Source of the DNA: JALOAT01 sp041677345 | GTDB taxonomy: Bacteria > Pseudomonadota > Gammaproteobacteria > Thiohalomonadales > Thiohalomonadaceae | Reading direction: 5' to 3' | Assembly: GCA_041677345.1 (NCBI GenBank) | Contig: JBAYQE010000129.1 | Coordinates: 1-5,398, forward strand | Length of the DNA stretch: 5,398 nucleotides | Shown: positions 1 to 5,034 of the stretch, piece by piece | Position numbering within the stretch: position 1 is the first letter of the stretch | How the letters are laid out: the number at the start of each line of letters is the position of its first letter | Program-made: the position numbers and the translations under genes | The notes under the pieces: generated by a model | Databases searched by the model: none | What the model was told of the DNA's origin: nothing | What the model saw: only the letters and a program-made list of their open reading frames with translations

Positions 1-108
1 CTGGTGAACGAGCACGGTTACACGCTGCAGAAGGCGGGTGTGATGGACATGTTCCCGCACACCGCCCACGTGGAGTCCATCGCCCTGTTCACGCGCAAGC
101 GCCGATGA
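1..108 (+). CDS. rlmD: 23S rRNA (uracil-C5) methyltransferase RlmD, C-terminal fragment
   Basis: The window opens inside this gene; only the last 35 codons and the TGA stop are present. RlmD (RumA) uses S-adenosylmethionine to methylate C5 of uridine 1939 (E. coli numbering) in 23S rRNA in the cytoplasm. The visible tail contains MDMFPHTAHVE, which fits the second signature of the TrmA/RlmD family (hydrophobic-D-x-F-P-[QHY]-[ST]-x-H-hydrophobic-E). The final Glu is the catalytic base in characterised members. The tail then ends with SIALFTRKRR, a typical RlmD terminus. The catalytic Cys, SAM site and any N-terminal TRAM domain and Fe-S cysteines lie outside the window. RlmC or another family member cannot be excluded from 35 residues, but RlmD is the best fit. 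The stop overlaps the next start (ATGA). Confidence 0.85.
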   Translation: MVNEHGYTLQKAGVMDMFPHTAHVESIALFTRKRR

Positions 109-461
109 AGACGCGCTACGCGGACGTCGTTCCCTACGTGACGCGTGACGGCTCGCTCATCCGCGAGCTGATGCACCCGCGCGTGCACGGCAGCGCCGCG
201 CAGAGCCTGGCGGAAGCGGAAGTGGCGCCCGGCGGCGCGACGCTTCTGCATCTGCACCGCGTGACCGAAGAGCTGTACCACGTGACCGCAGGCGAGGGCG
301 TGATGGTGCTCGGTGACATGCGCCTTGCCATCGGTGCGGGCGACACCGTGTGCATCCCGCCGGGTACGCCCCATTGCGTGGAGAACACGGGCAGGGGCGC
401 CTTGAAGATCCTCTGCTGTTGCAGTCCCGCCTACAGCCACGAAGACACCGTTCTGCTCTGA
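105..461 (+). CDS. Small single-domain cupin protein
   Basis: This 118-residue protein is essentially one cupin_2 beta-barrel. Both cupin motifs are textbook. Motif 1, G(X)5HXH(X)4E(X)6G, is met by G43, H49, H51, E56 and G63. Motif 2, G(X)5PXG(X)2H(X)3N, is met by G79, P85, G87, H90 and N94. H49, H51, E56 and H90 should therefore bind one divalent metal (Fe, Mn, Ni or Zn). There is no signal peptide, so it is probably cytoplasmic. The C-terminus has three consecutive cysteines (C104-C106) before a tail containing SHEDT, which is common in uncharacterised bacterial cupins. The ATG overlaps the rlmD stop (ATGA) and has no convincing Shine-Dalgarno, so translational coupling to rlmD is likely. 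Substrate and reaction cannot be read from sequence: dioxygenase, isomerase and sensor roles are all possible. Confidence 0.88.
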   Translation: MKTRYADVVPYVTRDGSLIRELMHPRVHGSAAQSLAEAEVAPGGATLLHLHRVTEELYHVTAGEGVMVLGDMRLAIGAGDTVCIPPGTPHCVENTGRGALKILCCCSPAYSHEDTVLL

Positions 462-528
462 ATCAGGTGTTACGCGGTGGACCTGCGGTCCTTCGGGGGC
501 ATCCACGGCGGTCATAGTCGGCCCTTCA

Positions 529-570
529 TTGGCGCCTGCTCGCCGAGCGGCGTGCTGGGCGCCAAGCTTT
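529..570 (+). terminator. Hairpin after the cupin gene, possible terminator
   Basis: TTGGCGCC (529-536) pairs perfectly with GGCGCCAA (558-565). Inside, CGCC (541-544) pairs with GGCG (549-552) around a GAGC loop. It is followed by GCTTT, so the U-run is only three bases long. It lies 68 bases past the cupin stop and before the next gene, which fits the end of the rlmD-cupin unit. The weak U-tract leaves rho-independent termination uncertain. Confidence 0.4.
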
Positions 571-604
571 AATGCAGCTCTCACCGGCCCGTGGCCGTTC
601 AGGC

Positions 605-610
605 TATGAT
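605..610 (+). promoter_or_regulatory. Possible -10 box next to the CYTH start codon
   Basis: TATGAT is followed by the GC-rich discriminator GCGC. With normal spacing, transcription would start around 616-618, only a few bases before the ATG at 620. There is no recognisable -35 box at 16-19 bases (for example CACCGG at 582-587) and no Shine-Dalgarno before the ATG. The element sits inside nested inverted repeats (GTGGCC 591-596 with GGCCAC 622-627; GGCT 602-605 with AGCC 615-618). Confidence 0.35.
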
Positions 611-619
611 GCGCAGCCT

Positions 620-1087
620 ATGGCCACTGAAATCGAACGCAAATTCCTCGTCATCAGTGATGCCTGGCGCGCCGCAGCGGCACCAGGCACACGTTTCCGC
701 CAAGGCTATCTGTCCGGTACCGGCAAGGCCTCCGTGCGCGTGCGCGTGGAGGGCCGGGAAGCGAACCTCAACATCAAGGGCGCGACCCTGGGCGTGCGCC
801 GCCGCGAATTCGAATACGCCATCCCCCTGGCCGAGGCCAACGAGATGCTCGATGAACTCTGTACCGGGGGCATCGTCGAAAAGACACGTTACCTCGTGCC
901 CGTGGCTGGCCACACCTGGGAGGTGGACGTTTTCGAGGGCGCCAACGCGGGCCTGGTGGTGGCGGAGATCGAGCTCGAACACGAGGATGAGGCCTTTGAG
1001 AAACCGGCCTGGGCCGGTGCCGAGGTCTCGGACGACCCGCGGTATTACAACGTGTATCTGGCCGAGCATCCCTATACGAGCTGGTGA
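620..1087 (+). CDS. CYTH-domain triphosphate tunnel metalloenzyme (class IV adenylate cyclase / inorganic triphosphatase family)
   Basis: The 155-residue protein is a single CYTH domain. It carries the defining N-terminal ExExK motif (E4, E6, K8), then RQGYL (27-31), the strand pair R40/R42 and K53, EKTRY (87-91), D103 in EVDVF, and the acidic metal-binding strand EIELE (116-120). The C-terminal VSDDPRYYN resembles small bacterial members such as the Nitrosomonas europaea tunnel enzyme, which hydrolyses tripolyphosphate. Inorganic triphosphatase with Mg2+ or Mn2+ is therefore the most likely activity; adenylate cyclase or thiamine triphosphatase activity is less likely. No signal peptide is seen, so it should be cytoplasmic. 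I chose the ATG at 620 because the family begins right at the IERKF strand; the in-frame ATG at 572 adds 16 unrelated residues. The stop overlaps the next start (TGATG), which suggests coupling to the YkuD gene. Confidence 0.88.
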   Translation: MATEIERKFLVISDAWRAAAAPGTRFRQGYLSGTGKASVRVRVEGREANLNIKGATLGVRRREFEYAIPLAEANEMLDELCTGGIVEKTRYLVPVAGHTWEVDVFEGANAGLVVAEIELEHEDEAFEKPAWAGAEVSDDPRYYNVYLAEHPYTSW

Positions 1088-1596
1088 TGGGCGAGCGCAT
1101 CATCCACGTGAGCATCCCTGCGCAGCGGCTTCGACTACTGGAGGACGGGTGCGTGCTCATGGACGTGGCGGTGTCCACCGCTGCCAACGGCGCGGGTGAG
1201 CGCCGCGGCAGTCATTGCACGCCGCGTGGCTGGCACGTGGTGCGTGCCAGGATCGGCGCAGGCTGTGCACCGGGCACGGTTTTCGTGGGACGCCGGCCCA
1301 CCGGCGAGATCTACAGCCCGCAACTGCGCGAACAGCATCCTGGGCGTGACTGGATCCTCACGCGCATCCTGTGGCTCTCGGGGCTGGAACCCGGCAGGAA
1401 CCGCCTGGGCGAGGTGGATACCATGCGCCGCTATATCTACATCCACGGCTGTCCCGACGAGGAACCTATGGGTGTACCTCTATCACACGGCTGCATCCGC
1501 ATGCGTAATGGTGATCTGATCGCACTGTTCGATCAGGTGCCCGCAGGTACGCGCGTCCATATCAGCGACGACGATACCGGGCCACTGGCCCGTTGA
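1087..1596 (+). CDS. YkuD-fold L,D-transpeptidase family protein without signal peptide (possible cytoplasmic L,D-carboxypeptidase, ElsL/LdtK-like)
   Basis: This 169-residue protein is almost entirely a YkuD catalytic domain. It shows the conserved HG at 120-121 (IYIHG) and the active-site motif SHGCIRM at 133-139, with C136 as the nucleophile. The N-terminus goes straight into the domain (MGERIIHVSIPAQ) with no signal peptide, lipobox, transmembrane segment or LysM/peptidoglycan-binding domain. Classical L,D-transpeptidases are exported. A short, signal-less YkuD protein in Acinetobacter (ElsL/LdtK) acts in the cytoplasm as an L,D-carboxypeptidase that removes the terminal D-Ala of recycled tetrapeptides. 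The position 16 bases before nagZ, another cytoplasmic recycling enzyme, supports a similar role here by inference. ATG 1087 overlaps the CYTH stop; GTG 1084 in the same frame would add one residue. Family assignment is firm; the exact reaction is not. Confidence 0.88.
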   Translation: MGERIIHVSIPAQRLRLLEDGCVLMDVAVSTAANGAGERRGSHCTPRGWHVVRARIGAGCAPGTVFVGRRPTGEIYSPQLREQHPGRDWILTRILWLSGLEPGRNRLGEVDTMRRYIYIHGCPDEEPMGVPLSHGCIRMRNGDLIALFDQVPAGTRVHISDDDTGPLAR

Positions 1597-1612
1597 ACGA
1601 AAGGAAGAACGG

Positions 1613-2662
1613 ATGTCACTCGGACCCGTCATGGTGGATCTGCGCGGCACGGCGCTGATGGACGATGAGCGCGAGCTGCTCCGGCACCCCAACGTGGGCG
1701 GCGTTATCCTGTTCACGCGCAACTTCGAGTCACCTGCGCAGGTCGCGGCGCTGGTGCAGCGAGTCCACGCCCTGCGCGAACCCCGCCTGCTGGTGTGTGT
1801 GGATCACGAAGGCGGGCGCGTGCAGCGCTTTCGCGATGGCTTCACGCGCTTGCCGCCGGCACGGGTGTTCGGGCGCCTGTACGACCACGATGCGCGGCGG
1901 GCACGATTGCTGGCGGAGGCCGCGGGCTGGGTGATGGCCAGTGAGTTGCGTAGCGTGGGCGTGGACTTCAGTTTCGCGCCGGTGCTGGACCTGGACCGTG
2001 GTATCAGTACGGTAATCGGCGATCGCGCCTTCCACGGCGATCCGCAGGCGGTCGCCGATCTCGCCGGCGCCTTCGTGCAGGGCATGCGCAAGGCCGGCAT
2101 GGCCGCCACGGGCAAGCACTTCCCCGGCCACGGCGGTGTGGCCGCGGATTCACACGAGGCCATCCCCGTGGACAGGCGCGAGTTGCCGGTGATTCTTGAT
2201 GAAGACGTACTGCCGTTCCGGCGCCTGTTTGCCGACGGGCTCGCCGCGGTCATGCCTGCGCACGTCATCTACCCACATGCCGACGAGCGGCCGGCCGGAT
2301 TCTCACCGTTCTGGCTGCAGGAGGTGCTGCGCAGGCGCCTCGGTTTCCAGGGGCTGATCTTCAGTGATGACCTGAGCATGGAAGGGGCCAGTGTGGCCGG
2401 TGATCACCTTGACCGCGCCCGGGCCGCCCTCGCCGCCGGCTGTGACATGGTGCTGGTGTGCAATCGTCCGGAGGCCGCGATCCAGGTGGTCGAGGGTCTT
2501 CGTCTTGCCAGCGATCCGGTGGCGCACGCACGCATGGCCCGTATGCATGGCCGGCACGGTATCACGCCTGATGAACTGCATCGGGATCACCATTGGTACA
2601 CGGCGCGCGAGGCCCTTGGGCGCCTGGCGGAAGATCCGAGTCTGGACCTCCATCTGGTCTGA
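1613..2662 (+). CDS. nagZ: Beta-N-acetylhexosaminidase NagZ (GH3)
   Basis: NagZ removes the non-reducing GlcNAc from GlcNAc-1,6-anhydroMurNAc and its peptides in the cytoplasm, a central step of peptidoglycan recycling; in some species it feeds the AmpR signal for AmpC beta-lactamase. The 349 residues cover the usual one-domain Gram-negative GH3 TIM barrel. Landmarks are VGGVILFTRNF (28-38), VDHEGGRVQRF (63-73), KHFPGHGG (168-175), the Asp/His dyad D179-S-H181 that acts as general acid/base in NagZ, MPAHVIY (214-220) and SDDLSMEGA (251-259), with D252 as the expected nucleophile. All key residues are present. The Shine-Dalgarno AAGGAAG lies at 1601-1607, six bases before the ATG. It follows the YkuD gene by 16 bases, so co-transcription is likely. 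Identification is very secure. Confidence 0.96.
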   Translation: MSLGPVMVDLRGTALMDDERELLRHPNVGGVILFTRNFESPAQVAALVQRVHALREPRLLVCVDHEGGRVQRFRDGFTRLPPARVFGRLYDHDARRARLLAEAAGWVMASELRSVGVDFSFAPVLDLDRGISTVIGDRAFHGDPQAVADLAGAFVQGMRKAGMAATGKHFPGHGGVAADSHEAIPVDRRELPVILDEDVLPFRRLFADGLAAVMPAHVIYPHADERPAGFSPFWLQEVLRRRLGFQGLIFSDDLSMEGASVAGDHLDRARAALAAGCDMVLVCNRPEAAIQVVEGLRLASDPVAHARMARMHGRHGITPDELHRDHHWYTAREALGRLAEDPSLDLHLV

Positions 2663-2669
2663 TGGGAAA

Positions 2670-2702
2670 CGGCGGCACAGCCGCCGGTGCCGGTTGTGCC
2701 GC
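2670..2702 (+). other. Two overlapping, mutually exclusive hairpins after nagZ
   Basis: CGGCGGC (2670-2676) pairs with GCCGCCG (2680-2686) around the loop ACA. Alternatively GCGGCACA (2672-2679) pairs with TGTGCCGC (2695-2702), and GCCG (2680-2683) can continue the stem with CGGT (2691-2694, one wobble) around a seven-base loop. No T-run follows either one. The element starts eight bases after the nagZ stop and lies upstream of the hpt -10 box, so it belongs to the 3' end of the nagZ transcript or to read-through RNA. Confidence 0.5.
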
Positions 2703-2727
2703 GCCTGCTCCGCCGGGTGGAATGCGG

Positions 2728-2733
2728 TATCAT
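2728..2733 (+). promoter_or_regulatory. Candidate -10 box for the hpt unit
   Basis: TATCAT is followed by a GC-rich discriminator (GCGCGC) and then TTTT, predicting a start near 2740. No good -35 is present at 17 bases (CTGCTC, 2705-2710). The GC-rich discriminator is of the kind seen at stringently controlled promoters, but control by ppGpp is only an inference. The Shine-Dalgarno GGAAGAGGG (2745-2753) lies nine bases before the hpt ATG. Confidence 0.4.
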
Positions 2734-2762
2734 GCGCGCATTTTGGAAGAGGGTGCACCGAC

Positions 2763-3314
2763 ATGCCCATCACCCCCGAACACGCGCTCGCCGTCTACCA
2801 CTCCGCAGACTGCCTGGCTAGCGAGGCGCAAGTGAATGAGTCCCTGGCGCGCATGGCGCACGAGATCGGCGCACGGATCGCAGACAGCAATCCGCTGGTG
2901 CTCGTGGTGCTCACGGGCGCTTTGGTCCCTGCGGGTTGTCTGTTGCCCATGCTGAATTTTCCGCTGGAACTCGATTACATCCACGCCACGCGTTATTCCG
3001 GGTCGACCGCCGGCGGCGAGTTGTTCTGGATTGCCCATCCGCGTACGCCCATCGCCGGGCGCACGGTGCTCATCATCGATGACATCCTGGATGAGGGGCC
3101 GACGCTCAAGGCTATCATTGAACATTGCCGTGCCGAAGGTGCCGCCGAGGTTCTGTCTGCCGTGCTGGTGGAGAAGCACCACGAACGCAAGAACGGCCTC
3201 AAGGCCGATTTCGTGGGGATCGAGGTGGAGGATCGTTACGTGTTCGGCTATGGCATGGACTACAAGGGATACTGGCGTAATGCCCCAGGCATCTACGCTG
3301 TAAAAGAAAGCTAA
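2763..3314 (+). CDS. hpt: Hypoxanthine-guanine phosphoribosyltransferase
   Basis: The enzyme transfers the phosphoribosyl group of PRPP to hypoxanthine or guanine, giving IMP or GMP, in cytoplasmic purine salvage. The 183-residue protein has the type I PRTase fold. It shows loop I at LTGAL (50-54), the flexible-loop region HATRYSG (74-80), the 13-residue PRPP motif VLIIDDILDEGPTL (102-115) with the acidic pair D106/D107, and the purine-binding tail KADFVGIEVEDRYVFGYGMDYK (pieces from 147 to 168). The latter part, DRYVFGYGMDY, is typical of the proteobacterial subgroup. The ATG at 2763 is preceded by a good Shine-Dalgarno (2745-2753); the open frame upstream merely reads through nagZ in another phase. 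The methylthioinosine phosphorylase gene begins 21 bases downstream and would supply hypoxanthine. Guanine versus hypoxanthine preference cannot be decided from sequence alone. Confidence 0.92.
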   Translation: MPITPEHALAVYHSADCLASEAQVNESLARMAHEIGARIADSNPLVLVVLTGALVPAGCLLPMLNFPLELDYIHATRYSGSTAGGELFWIAHPRTPIAGRTVLIIDDILDEGPTLKAIIEHCRAEGAAEVLSAVLVEKHHERKNGLKADFVGIEVEDRYVFGYGMDYKGYWRNAPGIYAVKES

Positions 3315-3335
3315 AAAGGTTCGAGAGGAAAACGC

Positions 3336-4082
3336 GTGGCCAAGCTCGCGATCATTGGCGGTACCGGACTGACCTCCCTTACGGGTGTGGAAATCACCAA
3401 CCGGGAAGTGATGCACACCCCTTACGGTGAGCCTTCGGGCCCGCTGGTCCATGGCCGTTTCTCCGGCACCGAGGTGGTCTTTCTGCCGCGCCACGGCTCC
3501 GGCCATACCATCCCACCCCACAAGGTGAATTACCGCGCCAACGTGTGGGCGCTGAAGGAAGCGGGCGCGGACAAGGTCATTGCGGTGAACGCAGTCGGCG
3601 GGATCCGCGCCGACATGCTGCCGGGCCGCCTGGTGTTCCCTAACCAGATCATCGATTACACCTGGAACCGGGTGAACACCTATTTCGAGGAAGGTCTCAC
3701 CCACGTCACCCACGTGGATTTCACCCATCCCTATTGCGAGGAACTGCGGCAGATGCTGATCCGTGGCGCCCGCGAGGCAGGGCTGGATGCGGTGGACGAA
3801 GGTACCTACGGTGCCACCCAGGGCCCGCGCCTCGAGACTTCGGCCGAGATCAACCGCATGGAGCGTGATGGCTGCCACCTGGTAGGCATGACCGGCATGC
3901 CCGAAGCAGCCCTCGCCCGTGAACTCGACCTTTGCTATGCCTGCTGCGCCGTAGTAGCCAACATGGGTGCGGGCCGGGGATCGGGCGAGATCACCATGGC
4001 AGAGATCGAGCAGAATCTCATCTCCGGCATGAACCAGGTGAAGACGCTGCTGGAATACGTGCTGCCGGCGTTGCGCCGCTGA
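3336..4082 (+). CDS. S-methyl-5'-thioinosine phosphorylase (MtnP/PNP family)
   Basis: This enzyme should cleave 5'-methylthioinosine with phosphate into hypoxanthine and 5-methylthioribose-1-phosphate. The 248 residues carry the PNP/MTAP family signatures. These are the phosphate loop GGTGL (8-12), RHG (52-54), IPPHKVNYRAN (59-69), NAVGGI (85-90), GATQGPRLET (159-168) and the ribose-site MTGMPEAALARE (185-196). At the purine site, adenine-specific MTAPs have two aspartates (D220 and D222 in human MTAP); here the segment VVANMGAG gives N209 and G211. Asn at this place marks 6-oxopurine specificity, as in the Pseudomonas aeruginosa methylthioinosine phosphorylase PA3004, which also sits beside nagZ. 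Translation starts at GTG 3336 with GAGAGGA at 3323-3329. Adjacent hpt would use the hypoxanthine. Ordinary inosine/guanosine phosphorylase activity is the alternative. Confidence 0.9.
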   Translation: MAKLAIIGGTGLTSLTGVEITNREVMHTPYGEPSGPLVHGRFSGTEVVFLPRHGSGHTIPPHKVNYRANVWALKEAGADKVIAVNAVGGIRADMLPGRLVFPNQIIDYTWNRVNTYFEEGLTHVTHVDFTHPYCEELRQMLIRGAREAGLDAVDEGTYGATQGPRLETSAEINRMERDGCHLVGMTGMPEAALARELDLCYACCAVVANMGAGRGSGEITMAEIEQNLISGMNQVKTLLEYVLPALRR

Positions 4083-4083
4083 G

Positions 4084-4161
4084 CGCCGATCCCCGGTGGG
4101 AGCCCACACTGTAGGCGGTGCCTGCTCAGGCATCGCCCATAGTGCCGGGGTCGTCAAGGCG
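4084..4161 (+). other. Branched inverted-repeat structure between convergent genes
   Basis: The central hairpin pairs GGCGGTGCCT (4114-4123) with AGGCATCGCC (4128-4137), one G-U pair, loop GCTC. It is extended by CACTGT (4107-4112) with ATAGTG (4139-4144) across a single A/C mismatch. Outside it, CGATCCCCGG (4087-4096) pairs with CCGGGGTCG (4145-4153), leaving one bulged T. Between these stems, TGG (4097-4099) can pair with CCA (4104-4106). The result is a compact three-way-like fold starting one base after the mtnP-family stop. No T-run follows, so simple rho-independent termination is doubtful. Confidence 0.55.
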
Positions 4162-4175
4162 ATGTTTCGGTGTGG

Positions 4176-4200
4176 AAAAACCCGTGCCTGTTTAAGGCAC
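4176..4200 (-). terminator. Rho-independent terminator of the CsiV gene
   Basis: Read on the minus strand, GTGCCT (4200-4195) pairs with AGGCAC (4189-4184) around the loop TAAAC, followed by GGG and then TTTTT (4180-4176). The TAA stop of the CsiV gene is in the hairpin loop, so the stem includes the last two sense codons. The six-base stem is short and three G residues separate it from the U-tract, so efficiency is uncertain. In the plus direction there is no T-run, so it should not terminate the mtnP-family transcript. Confidence 0.6.
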
Positions 4201-4821
4201 CTCGCGCGGGGTGATAAGGACCACCGCCCCGAACAGGGGATGATCCAGATAGTGCACTTCCTTGCTGCGCATGCGGCGTGATTCCTTGAGCCTGAACAAC
4301 GGCTGAGGTGCCTGGAAGATATCGCTTTCCAGGGCCTCCATACGAATGTCTTCCGGACGCTGGTAGCGCAGGTCCGCTTCCACATGCAGGTAGCGGGACA
4401 GAATGACCCGCAGGGTGCCGTCCACGCTTCCCCCCGTTTCGCTGCCCCCCTCGATGTGCACCGGCACCGATTGCTCACGGGCGAGCCCGGGTTGCACCCA
4501 AGCCACGTGCAGAATGGGTTCAAACGTGTCGGCAGCCAGCAAGCGATCATGTTCCCGTTTCAATTGCAACGCGTCTGTGGGCAGACGATGGAAGGCCTTG
4601 CCGGCCGCCGAAGGGGGGGCGAGTCTGCGCGCACCCTCGCTTTCCTCACGCAGGGCGAGTTCGGAACGATCAGGCCAGCGCTCACCCTGGGCATCGGCGG
4701 AAGGACGTGAAAATACAAGTACTTCCACGCCATACATGGGGGGCTGGTCGGCGGCAGGAAGAGGCAGGGCGAGGAGCAGGCCGGTGGCCAGAAACAGGCT
4801 TCGGAGCATGGCTTGGGACAT
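4192..4821 (-). CDS. csiV: CsiV-family exported protein (putative peptidoglycan-binding)
   Basis: The 209-residue protein starts with a clear Sec signal peptide: a basic residue at R7, a hydrophobic core of L/A/G (8-20) and a probable cleavage site after PAA (22-24). The mature part begins with YGVEVLVFSR (30-39), the usual opening of the CsiV family. It ends with GTLRVILSRYLHVEADLRY (136-154) and RRMRSKEVHYLDHPLFG (182-198), the most conserved block of that family. CsiV of Vibrio cholerae is a periplasmic peptidoglycan-associated protein needed for response to non-canonical D-amino acids; the role elsewhere is little known. In Pseudomonas the homologue also sits near nagZ and the PA3004 phosphorylase. 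Here the gene is on the opposite strand. No Shine-Dalgarno is seen before either M1 (4821) or M5 (4809), so the start is uncertain. A possible -10 is TAATAT (4854-4849). Confidence 0.85.
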   Translation of the reverse strand: MSQAMLRSLFLATGLLLALPLPAADQPPMYGVEVLVFSRPSADAQGERWPDRSELALREESEGARRLAPPSAAGKAFHRLPTDALQLKREHDRLLAADTFEPILHVAWVQPGLAREQSVPVHIEGGSETGGSVDGTLRVILSRYLHVEADLRYQRPEDIRMEALESDIFQAPQPLFRLKESRRMRSKEVHYLDHPLFGAVVLITPREVP

Positions 4822-4864
4822 GGGTGGACCGGGACGGAATGACCCCGAATATTAACACCTTTCC

Positions 4865-4874
4865 CCCACGTGGG
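4865..4874. promoter_or_regulatory. Perfect palindrome, possible operator
   Basis: CCCACGTGGG is a perfect ten-base palindrome in the divergent region between the CsiV gene and the RRM gene. It lies 11 bases upstream of the possible CsiV -10 (TAATAT on the minus strand) and 28 bases upstream of the RRM-side -35, where a regulator could reach either promoter. No specific regulator is recognised; chance in GC-rich DNA is possible. Confidence 0.3.
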
Positions 4875-4901
4875 TGCCTGAACGCCTGCGCACTGGCCGT
4901 A

Positions 4902-4930
4902 TTGACAAGGTTACGGGCCTCGTTGATGCT
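4902..4930 (+). promoter_or_regulatory. Candidate sigma-70 promoter of the RRM gene
   Basis: TTGACA (4902-4907) is a perfect -35 consensus. Seventeen bases later comes GATGCT (4925-4930), a poor -10 with three of six matches. Transcription would begin near 4937, giving a leader of about 145 bases. The strength of the -35 makes the site plausible, the weak -10 makes it uncertain. Confidence 0.4.
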
Positions 4931-4960
4931 TCCCGGTGTACGGGCATAGGGGGGCTCTTT

Positions 4961-5034
4961 TCAGCGCTCTATTCAGTACGGGTTGGGGGTGACGGCGCTG
5001 AGCTGCACCCGATTGAGTGCCCCCGCGGGGGGCG
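4961..5034 (+). other. Structured 5' leader of the RRM gene
   Basis: Two inverted repeats lie in the predicted leader. TCAGCGC (4961-4967) pairs with GCGCTGA (4995-5001) across 27 bases. GCCCCC (5019-5024) pairs perfectly with GGGGGC (5028-5033) around the three-base loop GCG. The second hairpin ends 34 bases before the Shine-Dalgarno and has no T-run, so it looks like a leader structure rather than a terminator. No known riboswitch class is recognised. The rest of 4822-5081 holds no gene that I can support. Confidence 0.45.

Noticed and set aside
464..491. Small inverted repeats CAGGT/ACCTG and GGACC/GGTCC after the cupin stop
   Set aside because: Five-base arms are common by chance in GC-rich DNA, they compete with each other and no T-run follows.
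18..584. Minus-strand open frame of 188 codons over rlmD, the cupin gene and the spacer
   Set aside because: Antisense to genes with intact family motifs, no recognisable domain, no Shine-Dalgarno; a composition artefact.
572..619. ATG at 572 as start of the CYTH gene
   Set aside because: It adds 16 residues before the conserved IERKF strand that begins the family, and no Shine-Dalgarno supports it. It stays possible only if transcription starts upstream.
2391..2762. Upstream extension of the hpt reading frame to give a 307-residue protein
   Set aside because: The extra part overlaps nagZ in another phase and is low-complexity; the ATG at 2763 has a good Shine-Dalgarno and matches the family N-terminus.
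4084..4161. Interpreting the branched element as a tRNA or a known riboswitch
   Set aside because: No anticodon arm, T-loop consensus or CCA-end pattern is present, and it sits at the 3' end of a gene without a downstream gene on the same strand.
4096..4281. Short plus-strand open frame of 61 codons in the convergent spacer
   Set aside because: It runs through the structured element and the CsiV terminator into antisense CsiV sequence; no ribosome site or recognisable protein.
2730..4550. Very long open frame (606 codons) on the minus strand across hpt, the phosphorylase gene and part of the CsiV gene
   Set aside because: It lies antisense to two securely identified genes and crosses the intergenic spacer; its translation has no recognisable domain and is rich in His, Arg and Ala as expected for antisense frames in GC-rich DNA.
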